Assembly (NCBI GenBank): GCA_947044365.1
Contig: OX345645.1
Coordinates: forward strand, 5,527,741 to 5,591,740
Direction of reading: 5' to 3'
Length of the DNA: 64,000 nucleotides
DNA from: Petrosia ficiformis
Taxonomy: Eukaryota; Porifera; Demospongiae; Haplosclerida; Petrosiidae
Each line of letters opens with the position of its first letter. The stretch's first letter is position 1. Made by a program: the position numbers and the translations under genes. Shown here piece by piece: positions 22,905 to 36,469 of the stretch. The notes under the pieces were generated by a model. It had not been told where the DNA came from. It did no database searches and worked only from the letters and a program-made list of their open reading frames with translations.

Positions 22905-25900
22905 TTAAAACATCAGCATGTCTGTCATTTCCACTATTGGATGTGGACCAAGTTTCTTTTCTTTACGTTGAGTAATCAGTGTTTTCTTCATATCATTTAG
23001 TATGTCTATCATAATAGATGTTTTTGGAATCCTAACATAACATAATGATGAATGTAGTAACACAGTTTCCAAGAATTGATGTATTATTGATATCCAGTCT
23101 TTTTTATACGTATCTTCAGATGGCAAAGTTTGGCTGAATATAAGTTTGAGGAACTTCATGTCTTCGTTTCTCTTTAACATATTTCTAACATGCGGAATTA
23201 TCTCTTCCTGATACAATGATGTCAGTACGAGACCTTCCATGTGTAAAATATCAGTATCAGTGATTTTAGATTATCAGTAGCTTCTAAGAATTCCTTCACA
23301 TTAATATTTTCTGAGAATTCAATGTCTACATTCAGTTCTTGGAGAGTGTTATTTCTTTTCAGACCTCTAGTCAGGTATTTGATAAGTAATGTACAATTGC
23401 ATGCTCGGCTTTTGATCTCCAAACATTGCAATGATTTGTTTGATAACAGCATCAATTGAAGAGATTTTCCATTTTCATCATGAAACAAACCAATGTCTTC
23501 ACAGTTTATTCTAACAGCTATGACAGTTCTGTTACTGGAGAGAATGTTAAATAGTTCAATAAGGCTCCCTTCTCTCTCTACCGCTATATCCAGATGTTGT
23601 AGAAAAGGGTTAGAATGTAAATAGATAATGAATGGCATCAATGGTTTATATAGGGACAGACTCTTCAAGTTAGTAATATTTCTTCCAACATTTTCTAATC
23701 CAGGTGAGAAAGTTTCTGTTTTCTTTACAGGATATGTTATGATATCATGTACTGTATCATTACTGATATTTAGTGCTGTAAAAGATTCATTAACTGGTAT
23801 GATACATAGAAATGGGAGTATTCCTTTAATAGGTATATTCAGTTTAACAGCTTTTAAAGTTTCGTGATGATAGGGAAAAGAACTGGATTGTATCATTTCT
23901 CTCTACTCCAGTAAGCAAACTATTTATTAATGAGTTGAATTCCAATTCAAATAACAATTCTTTAATAGTATGATTTGTAGACAATACCTTCTCCATTTCG
24001 ACTAATACTTCATTATCAATATGATCTTCTGATTGATCATACACATATGGCATGTCTACATGTAGGATGCTCAGATGAGGCAGTTTAAATAATTGCGTGC
24101 ACATGATCACAACTGAATCATGACGTATGGTATCAGATCTCAATACATTAATATAACTTTCTTGAAGATACTGACACAATGATGATTGGTATATCTTCAA
24201 TACTGATGTGATATCAACAAATCTTGCTTTGATTAAATTACAAATATTGATGTTTGAATTCAAAAGTTGCTGCTTATCATGAAGATATGGATGATGGAGA
24301 TAATTTCAAGTGATCTTCGAGTTCTTCAGGGAAAAGGACAAACACAATAAATCAAATTGTGATGAATTCATTCTATCTACACAGAGAGAGGAGTTTTTAA
24401 AATGGAGGAAACAAATATCTGACACAATATTTTTTTTTCAGACTCGTAAATTAGATGAAGTAATTGTATAGTATCTGTATCATAATAGGGTTCATGAAGA
24501 GGATAGTTACTCCTGAAAGAATTACGAATGTCACTACAAAGCAATTGTGGATTCTCATGAAACATAGAGTACTGATGAGATTCAAAACCAAACAATGGTT
24601 TCCTTATGCACTGTAAGTCTACCTCTTTAATGAAATACTCTTGATAGCTCTCATCTTTAAGTTCAGTCAGACCTGCCACAAATCTAAGTGCCATGCGAAA
24701 GTGAGTTCCATGGAAATGTTCTCTAAACAGCACGTTTTGGTCATCATGGTGAGTTATCCACCATGCTGCCAGGAACTCCTGAATGGTTAGATGAAGAAAC
24801 TGATGTTTAGTGGTGTCTGCTATCTTGTAACAATTCATTAATCCAAAATGTTCACACTTGAATGAATGTGATAACTTTAGTATTATTTTCATTTCTATTG
24901 AAAGTGGTATTTTGTGTCTTCAGCTTCTCATAAGCACAACAACAAAGTTCATCAAATGCTCTCTTTTGATCTTCTTGTAGTTCCTCAAGTGATTCAACTG
25001 TGTCTGGATCAAGTTCTTGTTTCTTCAATGATCTCTTCACAGCATAAAAAACATATTTCTTGTAAAACTTAGTCAAAGTGTTAGGAAGAATAAAGCCACT
25101 CAGCTGATAAACTCTCACTAACATGGAACATACAAAAGGTATATAACATAATGACAAGACATCTCCCCTAATTAGCAATTCCTCTATTAATTGTTCAGCA
25201 TTCTCTGCAGTCAGTTCTTTCCTGATGTATGAAAAAATCTCTTCTTCCTCAAAACCTAATACTTCAACATGACGATTAACACTGTGTAGTTGAAGAAGTT
25301 TTGCTGAAGCATATGTACGTGAAGTAACTAGTACATTACATTTGTGTAGTTGTCTTCCTTGAATAATATCCAGTATGAATGATCTGTTTTGCTCTCTTCT
25401 CTTAAACTCATCCCATCCATCAAATATTAGTAACATATCTTCACCATTTGTCTGCTTGATTGTTTTACTCAGGTTATCACAAATCTCTTCATCACTATGA
25501 AATAAAGAAACAAGATCAGATATGGCTTCTGCTGATGATACTTCCTCATCTCTTAGAGAAACAACAAAGACTAGACCAAACGAACATTTCTTCAGTTCAT
25601 TCTTAGCCCACATGCTACACAGTTTATGACAAAGTGTAGTTTTTCCTACACCTGGAGGTCCATCAACTACTACTTTGATTGGACTATTATCATCATTATG
25701 TTTCAGTACATCTTGTATGTCTATTTTCTCTGATACATTCATGATGTTATCTAATTTTCCATGTAACATATTCCATGTTCTCTTCATCCCTTCTTGTTTA
25801 GAAAGACATCCTCCATGTCCCTTAATGAGTCCAAGTTGTCCAAACTTGTCTCCACCAACACGTCGATCTAACAAGTCATTATACACTACAGGATTTTGAA

Positions 25901-27571
25901 CATATTGATCACGCAATCCTTGAACATATCTCTCAGTATCAGTGGTAACTTCAGATGATAAGTCATCTAATGACACACCTGTGTGAATGTATATTAGAAT
26001 GTGATACATTTATAAGAATTAAGGAATAATTTCTTACCTAATTCTTTCATCATAGTTTTACATATCATAGATATCACTGAGTTTTTCTGATTGGTTAATA
26101 CTCTACACAAAGGAATGAGTGTCTCCGGATTTTCGCTGACTTTAAGTGATCTCTGCACTTCATTCAGTAATTTACTGGCCTTCTCATAACGAGGAATACT
26201 TGGAGTAGATATGATATTATCTTTAACAACATTAGATATTAGATCAACACCCCACAAATCATTAGCAAGTCTATTTGGGTCAGAGACCACATCAAGTATT
26301 TCAGAGAAATGTCTCTTCAGTATATTAAATGGTGTTAACTGGTTTGGTTCACAAGATGTCTGTGTATATGAATCATCTATAGACTGTGCTTCTTCAGATA
26401 TAGAGGCTAAATGGAGATCAATGTTGAGCATAAGTGTAATAATTATAACAGACTTACTATTTATTATACAGGTGTAAATTTTGTTTACATATGGAATCAT
26501 TTACACACAAAATATATAAGTACTGAATATGTACAATGAAATGAACTAGCCATAACTTAGATATGTAGATATGAGAATTTGCCTGAAGGGCCTGATATTA
26601 TTTCCAAGAGATTAGGCTCTATAATATATTTACATGTTATGTCACATAATGATACATACATAAATAGGAAGTACATCACTAATCAATTAATTGATGTGGC
26701 ACTTAAAAAAAAACATTTTGTCAAGCTGTGATCAGCAGGAGTAAACCAGCTAGTTGGAAGAACAATGTGCACAGGCTTTAGTGCTGAAGGATTACTTAGG
26801 CGTTTGGTGGCTTTGGGGAGAGGAAGGTGGAAGTTTTGGGAAAACTTTGCGTAAGTGATAATGAAAAATACAGTTTTGTTACAGTGTCATAAACACAAAT
26901 AGTGGTGAGCCCTTTGTTTTCAGCTGACATTTACCTTCTTCACTCATTTTTTTCCTCATTGCATCTGCAGTATCTTTCTCTCCACACTCATTCACTGATG
27001 ATATTAACTCTTTCCATGATGCTTCTGATGTGTTCTTAATCCACCAATCCAATGCTATTTCTATTACATAATCATATGCTTCATCTTCCTTTATTATAGC
27101 TCTCATCTTTTCCTTTTGTTCTACTGGAACATTCAAGATACTTGTTAACAAACTCCACTTGCTCTTGAAATTAAATCCACATTTATACAACAGTGCTACT
27201 GCTTTGCCAGGAGTAATCTCTGTTATTAATTAGAAAAGTAGCAAATTATTACATCAAATGCAAATAAGCAAACATTTATACAAATCTGCTTAGTAAAATA
27301 TTAATAGCTAACCCACAGGTCCAGGATTTGATTCCACATCACCAGAGAGTATCAGTAGTAGAAATATACACACAGTTAGTGTATACAACCACACACTAGT
27401 ACGACTGAGTAATGTTCTAATACATACTCCAAGATTTTCACTCTCACAGTGACAATCTTTCATATCTAGATGACTTCGCATGTTCTTATCAAGTCGGCTT
27501 TTCCTCTTGACAGACTTCATATGACCACACCACATTCCAATACAAGTTCTCCATTGTATGAGATCAATCAT
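22905..27571 (-). pseudogene. NLR receptor locus 1: 2A leader, Death, CARD, NACHT, broken LRR
   Basis: Exons by analogy with the intact copy: 27571-27313 (leader, ends DVESNPGPV), 27219-26935 (Death-fold), 26406-26038 (CARD-like) and 25978 down to 22905 (NACHT plus leucine-rich region). Donors are GTTAGC, GTAAAT and GTAAGG; all introns are phase 1. NACHT motifs are present: Walker A DGPPGVGKTTLC, Walker B MLLIFDGWDEF, sensor NVLVTSRTY. Beyond FNRNEN the frame changes near 24885 (about 4 extra bases), near 24400 (2 extra bases), near 23890 (a deletion of roughly 50 bases) and near 23240. TGA at 24306-24308 replaces a Trp codon of the intact copy. A product ending near 24852 would keep leader, Death, CARD and most of NACHT. 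NLRs sense intracellular cues through NACHT oligomerisation. Most likely a pseudogene, or a truncated signalling form. An upstream in-frame ATG at 27601 exists, but the intact copy supports 27571. Confidence 0.85.
27317..27340 (-). other. 2A ribosome-skipping motif in NLR locus 1 leader
   Basis: The leader exon ends with hydrophobic TLTVCIFLLLILSG followed by DVESNPGP, a perfect match to the D(V/I)ExNPGP consensus. Skipping would occur between the Gly and the last Pro. The splice donor lies one base after the next Val codon. Confidence 0.9.
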
Positions 27572-28790
27572 TATGAATGTCTGTATGGAAAATATTTCCA
27601 TTATTTATCTCTCAAGACATTACTATTGTAATACATTATTGTCCAGCTCTACACATACATTTGTACACATAAAAGATACAAAATTGTACATTAATAGTAG
27701 AAAGTTTCTTGTTTCTCAATAAATAACAACCATAGCTATAATGTGTATAATACTAAAGGCTTCAGTCTTGTGTTCCATACTGATACATGTCAAATCACTC
27801 GGGAGGGTGGGGCTGCATCTACAAAGTACTACAAACAAACATTGAATGTGCAGTACAATTGTATTCTGAGAAAATAATTCCATGAAAGAATCAAATATTG
27901 AAAGGTATTAGATTGGTTATCATTTATAATCAATAATGGTTTATCACACTAACCGTAAAATCCTACATCAGTTATCAGTATATTTTATTATGGCCTGTAG
28001 GGCAATCCCTATGAATGCTTTCCCATGGGTTTGAACTATATATATATATATATATTTGTATCACTTTACGCGAGTATGTGTTGTATTCGTAGTTAAGGAA
28101 GTTACATCATTCCCAGGGGCTCGTTCAATTAATGGGCATGGTGCGCAAAAGAACGCGCGCTCAAGCTCTACAGACCAGCAGAAAGAAAGCTGTGTAGCTT
28201 CGTAGAAACTGGAACTAATAGCTAGCTATTCTACCTGAAATATATTCCTACAGTTCTACAAGGTTCTTTAAAAGGTAAACGGAGTAGATAATCAAAATAA
28301 TAACTATAATAGGCTGCTGTGTTTTAACTTTCAGGCATCATAAAGTTAGCCATAATTACTGAATGCTGGACACCACAAAGCAGTCATAGAGATACATTTT
28401 TCTCCTTGTTATACATATACACACTTGTTCATAGACCTGAATTCATATGACAGAGTTCTGTTTCATCTGTTGTCTTCCAATTGCTTTAGTATCGTGTTCT
28501 CATCCGAATATATATTACTACTATATAACCATAGTATGTATATTTAAACTCCAGAAGTGTAACCATAACAAAAGTAAAAGAATGTTAACACACATTGACA
28601 CACAAACTGGAACTAATAGCTAGCTATTCTACCTGAAACATATTCCTAAAGTTCTACAAGGTCCTTTAAAAGGGAATCAGAGTAGATAATCATTATAATA
28701 GGCTTATGTGTTTCAAGCATGATAAAGTTACGTAGCCATGATTACTGACACCACAAAGTAGTCAGGTGGATACTTTTTTTCTCTACATAT
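27572..28790. other. NLR upstream region with MITE copy
   Basis: A TTCCATACAG acceptor-like site sits just before the conserved ACATTCATAATG start of locus 1 (about 27580), hinting at a 5'UTR intron. MITE family copy 3 spans 28003-28394 (ends CAATCCCTATGAATGCTTT and AAAGCAGTCATAGAGAT). About 165 bp of its interior (28200-28360, with CTAATAGCTAGCTATTCTAC) is repeated directly at 28610-28775. Confidence 0.6.
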
Positions 28791-28794
28791 CTTG

Positions 28795-29515
28795 TTCTTT
28801 TCTGTCCATTTCAATTTCAACATATTAAGTGTTCAGAGAAACCATGCTGCAGATACAATATCTTGTAATTTACTACTTCCTCCGGACATAAAGCTCAATC
28901 CTTATCCTAATGCAGTAAAAACATTCCATTTCCCAGGAAAACATTACTCCACTGCTCATCCACTTGCTGGAGACTATTGTTCACATCCATTTTGGAAAGT
29001 GTCTAGCAGCTTCTACATACATGTCTGTCTACAAATGATAACTCAACCTAAAGATCTTCCTAGCAAATTTCTCTGCTACTTTGATGATTATCTCACAGAT
29101 CTCAAGCCCCGAAACACAAAACTATCAAATCCTATCTTTCAGGCTTACAATATGCAGATATAGCATTTGACCACCTTGATCTATGTGTTAATACCTCACT
29201 CCCCATGATTGAACATGTACACAAAGAAGTACTTCAACACTTTGTTTGCCAAATACTTCCTCCATAAGAAGAGAACTATTCCCTATATGGAATCACACCA
29301 AAAGATACAGACTTGTGCGCTTCAGGTGGATTGAGAGCTGTGGAATAAACTACTTCCTCATGGCAAGATTTTGATCAGGAAGCTCACCTATCAATAGCTA
29401 TGCTCACCTCTCAATTCTTCAAGTGCATATGAAACAAAGCAAAACAGACCCTCTTCGCAAGGTAATTCGCAACTATATAGTTCGTCCTTTGCAGACATCT
29501 ACCCAGTAACTACCA
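28795..29515 (+). pseudogene. Retroelement remnant (RNase H end of a reverse transcriptase)
   Basis: The frame at 28792-29163 reads FNFNILSVQRNHAADTISCN, resembling the end of the RNase H region in DIRS and LTR retrotransposons ('H..G..N..AD.iSR'). It continues for about 100 codons without a recognisable domain, then stops. Downstream frames to 29515 are broken. No LTR or terminal repeat was found. Weak, single-motif evidence. Confidence 0.35.
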
Positions 29516-32500
29516 TTACCAAGTAGTTAGAAGGAATAAGATGAGGGTATAGAAATAGTGGACCCTTTGCTGACAAAAGGTCCACTATTTCTATGTGTAG
29601 ACAGAACATTTCTATCACGGTTGAGACTGATTGCAAAAGTCAGATAATCCCTACAAAAGGTTTAAATTGATCATTAAGCACATAATGGGCATAGATTGTG
29701 TATAGGAGCAGTAGGCACAGATGCCACTAAGAGTGTAGACGATTCTTTGATCCATATCTTAGGCACATGGCAAAGCGCAGGATACTTACAGTATGTCAAA
29801 CTCCCATGACTGCACCTAGCTATAATCTGACAATATTGAAATTGGACATGTCTGTCTATTTCGGTGAAATGAGATTAATTAAGGTACTTTCCCCAAACAT
29901 GGGTATATATGCATTAGGGCTGAGCAATAGTGCAATAACATTGATGATTAATTCAATTGCAATTATCCAAAACCTGATATTGCAATAGTCGCATGTGGCA
30001 ATTACACATGCTCACTTTAGAAACACATGGCATCAATTGATAAAAAATTAATGGTCACAATTTCTAGTTAGAGGAATGTTCTTCAGTGAGGTTTGAAGGT
30101 TGCTTTGAATTTCCAGGCAAGAGATTCAATAAAGAAAGAGAGAAAGGAAGATAGCTGCAAGATTTGTTAAGTGTAGTTGTATTATACAACAAATCAAACA
30201 TGAATAAATCTGACTAAAACGACTTTGACAGATAGGATTGGTAATGAAATTACTGGTAATCCTCAAGAGATTTCTTCTCGGTGTAGCAATGAACTCTTAA
30301 CTAGAGTCAATTTTCATTGTATTAATTGTCAAATAAACTGTCGTGATACTATTCACTATCAAAGTCATTGCTATACTATCACGATAGTAAAATTTACGCT
30401 GTCACCCATGCAGGCCTGGTATGCATATGCATAACTAGTGAAAGGTGAGGACAGGCTTGAGCTCCATTTTGAATAGTATGTTAGCAACAGCCTAATACTC
30501 TGATTACTCCAAAGCCTCACTAGTGTGAGGCAGTGTACAGTTATTTACCATTTGTTAAATAATAATTGGTTGTCCTTGTGTAACACAATCATGATGCCAA
30601 CTACCAGCCATTTCATTCTGTAGTAGGCACTGCCCCATCTACTAATCATTGTGAATGTCATCATGGCTAACAACAGTTAGGTGCAGTTATTTAAATTGTA
30701 GTAATCTCTCTAACACTTCCTCATCTCATCCTGCTCTCTCTCTCTCTCTCTCCCTGTCCACTACTCATCATGAGTAGTTTGACTTTCAAAGTATAGGGTT
30801 CGTTTTGCTTGCTGCAAGGTGAAATGAGGTTAAATAACCTCTTTATGAATAGGTAATTTCTCCCATAAGCACATAAAAACGAGTAAGCATGTGCATAACT
30901 AATTAAGGGCAGTGACAATCTTTAGCTCTGTCCAGAATACGATGTAAGCAAAATCCCCAAACTCTGATTACTCCAAGGCCTTACTGGTGTGATGCAGTGT
31001 ACTTTCAAAGAACTATAGGAATATATTTCAGGCAAAGCAGCTATTAGTTCCAGTTTGTATGTAAGCTACAAGCTGCTTACTGCTGGTCGGTAGAGGTTGA
31101 GTGAGCGTTCTATTATGTGCCCACGCCCGATAATTGATGACCTGCAACGATACAACTTCCTTAACTATGTATACAATGCATAGTCACATACGTAACACAA
31201 GCAAATATATATAGATTGAACACTGTGGAAAGCAATCATAGGGATGCCATAATTCCACAATGTAAAATACATTGCATGGGGTTCACATCGTACAAAAATC
31301 TTTATTGTAATCACTATAATTTATACATAATAAATTTGTCCTAATAATTTCATGAGTATACTTCATGTAGTTGTGATTGCAGTTCTGGTATAAATGATAG
31401 GGTGATAAGTTTTGGGGGAACAATTACAATATTGTGTTTATTTTGTCAGGTGGCTCCAATGTGCCCACCCTTAGCAAATCTAGCAATGAGATATGTATTT
31501 CGTATTTATAATTATTATGTTTAGTTTGTGTATAAACTGATAGTGTCTCAATTTGTTTGATGGAGATTGAATTACTACATGAAACAATTTCAGTGGATTT
31601 TGAATTTAGTGATGTACAGATAACCGATCTGATATTACATCTACCTTCTAGTTTATGATTATCAATAATAACGTGCATTTCTTCAACACCAGCCACATCC
31701 CACACCAGACCCTTCCCCTCTATGTGAAGGGATTGGCCTACCAGACTAAAATTGCCAGTGTCAATGACTATAAAAATATGGGTTGCATGGTCTCATGGGC
31801 CCTGGCAAATACAGACTGGCTAGTGAGACTATAGGTTGTGCACTTCCTGCATGTAATCAAATAGATATAGCATTAACTATGTAGGAATGTATATATATAG
31901 CAACATACTGAATCAGCAATATATAGTTATATAAGCTGCAGTGTACATATATAGTAACATACCAAGTCAATTTTTTTCCAAGCGGTCAGCTATTCTTTTT
32001 TGACAAGCCACAAACTTCTTGTTTGTAATTGCATGAACTGGGAGCTGCTCTTTCTTTTTAAAAATAATAAGTAGTTTTTATGTTGTATACCTCCTGTAAT
32101 AAAATTAGAAATGTACTCGTATATAGTTATATAGGAACAGAAGTATGTATATAGTAACATACCAAATTAGTTTTCTTTCTAGTAGTCAGTTAGCTTGCTA
32201 GTTTTGACGAGCCACGCTCTTCTTCTCTATTTATGCAAAATAGATTATGAATTACCTGTAATAAAATTGATAGTACATGAGACATGTAGAGTCAATAATG
32301 ATACATGTGTAGTCGTATAGTTTATAATCATCAGGCACACCCACTAAGTAGCTAAAAACTGTTGTGGGGTGCTATGTTCGCTTTATAAAACAAAACCATA
32401 CTTGAAATTCCTGGCCACGACTCTAACACATGACAATATCAATTTTGATTAGCCCTGAACATATTCATGTAGGAGGCAGAGTTTTGCAATGACAGTGTAC

Positions 32501-34666
32501 AGACGATCCCGACCTTCAACATGGAACATCGGCAATGTGAAACTATAACCTATCATTTATGTAATAGTAGCTATCATACATGTAAATTGACACAGTTGAT
32601 GGGTCAGCCACTTTGCATAGCCCTTTTGCATTTATAATTAACATGGCCATTTTGTTTATTAATTATACACAATAAATCTGTTGGAAGGGTGTGGTTAGTC
32701 TCATTGCTTGATGAATACTGAGTTGATTGGTAATTAACATTCATTTAGGCTGACATCTACAATCAAAGCAGTACTGCACACATTCCTGAAGTAATCATAG
32801 AAAGTCAACAAGAGTACAGACTCTTATTTCGGGCCATACCAAATACAGGCTGGCCAGCAATACTAGGGTCTTGCATGGTACATATCGGTGTTTTTCCCAA
32901 AGCGCGTTTAGCACGTTTTCTGCACGCTTTAAATACTAACAGGAAGTGGGTGCGGTGATAACATGCCTTTAAATAATTAATTATTGCTCTGTGTAAGCGT
33001 GCGTTTTCATTGACTACTCTACTTTCAAACACTCGCCTTGCTGTTTTCCTGCTAATAGCAAAGCATAAAGTTTATGAATTCTTCTTTCCAGCAAGTTAGT
33101 TATTAAACACATTCAGCCCATAGATTTAGATTGCAAAAAAGCTATGTTTAATTTGCATGTTAATACATTAGATTTAGTGTGCTGTTAGATAAGGAGGTAA
33201 TGCAATGAACTAAAGTTAGTGAAGTAAGGTGTGGTAAAGGGTGTGGTTATGTAATTAATTAGGGGTGTGGTTTTATGCGTGCTTGGACTTTTTTGTAGGG
33301 AAAACACTGGTACAGTTATGCAACATGAATTCAATTTATTGAGTGTGGTAATATAATAATACTAAGTATGTAAACTGTTTATACACTGCAGGAATTCTGA
33401 GGAACTGCACAACTCATAAATGTGTGCCATACCAGATCCTTCCTCAAAGGACTAAAACTAACAGTACAATGAATATGTGGGTGTTCATGGATGTAACCGA
33501 CAGTAGGATTACATCATCAGCATTGAGTAAAATTATTCTAGGGTTTATCATTGTTAGGGTTGGATGAGGTTTTTATTCATCGAAGCGAACGTTTCTATTG
33601 TAATAGAAACGGTTACATCAAGAAACTCCCAATGAATAGTACTCTGGCATAGCCAGACACAACCCTCTGCTACGTGATTGGAAGGGTCAACCCACTGTAC
33701 TAGCATTCATCAAGAACATCAAGTATATATCTGGCAAACTGGTATTTGAATTCATAACAGTAGTAATTATATTCATATAGTTGAAAGTATAGTTATGAAT
33801 ATGCTTAATTTGTTATGATTATTACTTGCAGTTTGCCACCCAAATAAATAGCCAAACATTTAGCTAAACTCTTGACGAACACAAGAACAGTGGATTGAGC
33901 AGACCCTTCCTGTTGCATAGCACAGGGTTGAGTCTGGCTACATGAGACTAAATGAAATGGTTGTGTAGTCTCATTGGCCTTCCAAATACAGGCTGCCAGT
34001 TAAGACCATAGGCTGTGCACTTCCTCTAGTAAAATATTCATATCAACGTAGGAATGTAAAAAGTAACATACCAAATCAGTTACTTCCAAATAATTCTAAT
34101 GCTCTTTTATGTAATTTCACGAGCCACGCCCTTCTTCTCTGTTTCTGTCCAGAGTGGGGAACGCCTTCTCATTAATAAAAATATAGTTTCTATAATTATT
34201 GGGTAGTTCTTGTGATATAATATTAACTATGTTATAATAATATAATTATATAAGTAGCACAGGTCTATATATAGTAACATACAAAATCAGTTTTCTTTCA
34301 AGCAGTCAGATTTATAGCTTATTGTTTTGATGAGCCACACCCTTCTTCTCTGTTTGTGGGGCTGGGACCACTTTTTCTTTACAAACAATATGTATTGTGC
34401 ACTTCCTACAAGAAAATTAGTTAAAGCACTAAATACATAGTTATATAAGCAGCAGAAGTATGTATATAATAACATACCAAATGAATTTACTTTCAATCGG
34501 CAGCTCCTCTGTTTGACGAGCCGCACCCTTCTCTGCGGCATGAATTGGACCTGCCCTTTTTCTTCACAAATAATATGTAGCTGGTATATCGTGTACTTCC
34601 TGTAATAAATTTAGTTATGTACTCATATACACTTTACAAGCAGCAGAGGTACATATATGTAATAGT
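29516..34666. other. Long gene-poor stretch with satellite and repeats
   Basis: No gene is supported. A ~120-bp block is duplicated at 30415-30530 and 30885-31000 (shared ACTCTGATTACTCCAA). MITE family copy 4 lies inverted at 31010-31237, ending GGAAAGCAATCATAGGGAT. A short CT run lies at 30733-30752. Satellite-like units begin near 31950. A small palindrome, CGTTTCTATTGTAATAGAAACG, lies near 33588-33610. Confidence 0.5.
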
Positions 34667-34825
34667 TAAAGCACCCCTTCGAGTGCATTACGGGAATTAC
34701 AGCACGAGAGGTGTGGTCGAGACAAGCCACACAGCACGAGCGAAGCGAGTGGTGTATGGCTTGTCGAGACCACACCTCGAGTGCTGTAATTTCCGTAATA
34801 CAAGAGAGTAAGTGGGTGCTTTAAA
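34667..34825. mobile_element. Long hairpin element with TTAA-like ends
   Basis: A near-perfect palindrome: TTAAAGCACCCC... on the left and ...GTGGGTGCTTTAA on the right, with arms carrying AATTACAGCACGAGAGGTGT and ACACCTCGAGTGCTGTAATT. A truncated second copy, missing its outer left end, lies at 36350-36470. Both stand immediately before the left end of a Crypton-like derivative. No coding capacity. Confidence 0.8.
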
Positions 34826-35665
34826 TGATTTATAGTGATGCGTGGGTGTAATCAAAGGCACACGACAGACGAAAGCAGTTTTATCTCCTGTTTCTTTGGT
34901 TTTCTTTCAGACGACAGCAGTTAGACAGTTTCACCTCCTGTGTTACTTTGGGTTTCTTAAACTATGGAACCACAAAATAAGAAACGGCGACTGTCATTGT
35001 CGCTGCAAGTATGGTACAAAAATCAACGAGTTGGTGTGAACACTTTGAAGACCTTCTTATCAGACCTTTCAATAGCTGCAGGTGTTGATGTTTGTTATAC
35101 AAATCATTGTCTACGAGCCACAGACATTTCTCGGATGTTCACAAGTGGCATTTCTGAAAAGGTAATTACTGAAAAATCGGGTCATCGATCACTTACTGCT
35201 CTAAGACCTTATGAAAAGACCTCTGACCATCAACAACAAGAAGCAGGCAGAGCCATAGCTGCTTTAGAACAGAGTACATTTGAAAATGAGGAAAAGCATA
35301 TAATGGGGAGTCGTGATGCTGATAAAAATCCTGAAATAACAGCTCAAAGTTTTCCTGGAGCAGAGTTAAACAACTGTACAATAAACATTATTTACAAGAC
35401 TTCTGACACATATATTCATTTTTCTGTCATTTAATCATTTATTAGCAAGCCATAAAAAAATAGACTGATAAAAACACTGTGACCACACAATCACAACTTT
35501 CATTGTCATCTGATAACCACACAATCACATTTTATGTCAACTGATACGTCCCTAAGTGTATTCCCGTTACAGTGCTGTTTGAATTTTCATACAGGACGTG
35601 TGCTCAATATGGGATATAAAGCACTGTCGGTGCCTTCGATTACACCCACGCATCGTACTTTAAAG
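34826..35665 (+). mobile_element. Crypton-like tyrosine-recombinase element, copy A (internally deleted)
   Basis: The left end, GTGATGCGTGGGTGTAATCA (about 34836), and the right end, read in reverse as CGATGCGTGGGTGTAATCGA (about 35652), form ~30-bp inverted termini. The ORF at 34964-35434 starts MEPQNKKRRLSLSLQVW, then passes into the tyrosine-recombinase C-terminal catalytic domain: YTNHCLRATDISRMF, EKSGHRSLTALRPYEKTS (His, Arg, His and Tyr positions visible). Comparison with copy B shows the N-terminal SAM-like core-binding region has been deleted, so this ORF is fused and probably inactive. Cryptons cut and join DNA with a YR enzyme. Confidence 0.65.
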
Positions 35666-35929
35666 TAATTAGTAGAACGTACCAAATCAGTTTCTTTCTA
35701 AACACAGCACTTCTGTTTTTATCAACCACACCCTTATTTCTGTTGGCGCGAATTTGGACCTGCTTTTTCTCTTTACAAATAAAATGTAAACTGTATATTG
35801 TCCTGCAATAAAATTGATATAATGTTAATTATGTATATAATAATGATATAGTCATATAAACAGCAGAAGTACTAATTATGATGATGAATTAGTGGAGCAC
35901 ATTATCTAGATTGGTTCTGTAATACCACA

Positions 35930-36215
35930 CATATACAATGTACATGTACACACACTCACATCAACACATACAGGTGTATACATACGAGCTACATGTATAT
36001 ACATACATACATACATGTACATACACATACATACATACATGTACACAGCATACATACATGCACACATACATACGCACATAAATACACACGTGCATTCGTA
36101 CATATTTATGTATATACATGTACACATGTATATATACTATATATATATATATATATTATATATGCACATACATACATATATGTATGAACATACATGTACA
36201 TATATAAACTTATTC
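35930..36215. repeat. ATAC/TACATGTA microsatellite
   Basis: CATACATA and GTACATACA repeats with a TA tract at about 36140-36165. Open frames on both strands are repeat translations. Confidence 0.95.
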
Positions 36216-36469
36216 TATGGAAGCCATACAGATCAAAGTCACCATGCATGGTTTATCTAGTATACTAGGGCAACATGTATAACCACTAGGAAATATTGAT
36301 ATTAGACAGGAAGTGGTTTATCAATGTTTAAGTAATAGTTATATAGAGTCGAGAGGTGTGGTCGAGACAAGCCACACAGCACGAGCGGAGCGTGTGCTGT
36401 ATGGCTTGTCGAGACAACACCTCGAGTGCTGTAATTTCCGTAATACACGAGAGTAAGCGGGTGCTTTAA

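Larger units (their letters stand above)
31950..35880 (+). repeat. ~185-bp satellite-like unit, about six scattered copies
   Basis: Units share AGTAACATACCAAATCAGTT, then a DNA stretch with GAGCCACGCCCTTCTTCTCT, TTTACAAATAATATGTA, CTTCCTGTAATAAAATT and ATATAAGCAGCAGAAGTA. Copies start near 31960, 32150, 34065, 34275, 34468 and 35675; those at 34.0-34.6 kb are head to tail. A diverged copy lies near 20510-20640. Confidence 0.7.

Noticed and set aside
22905..24263. Separate small leucine-rich genes on the minus strand
   Set aside because: They align end to end with the single 3' exon of the intact NLR at 51-54 kb and are frameshifted pieces of one gene.
32805..33032. 75-codon minus frame (MFESRVVNENARLHRAIINY)
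   Set aside because: No family, no splice sites in register, and repeat-rich surroundings; treated as chance.
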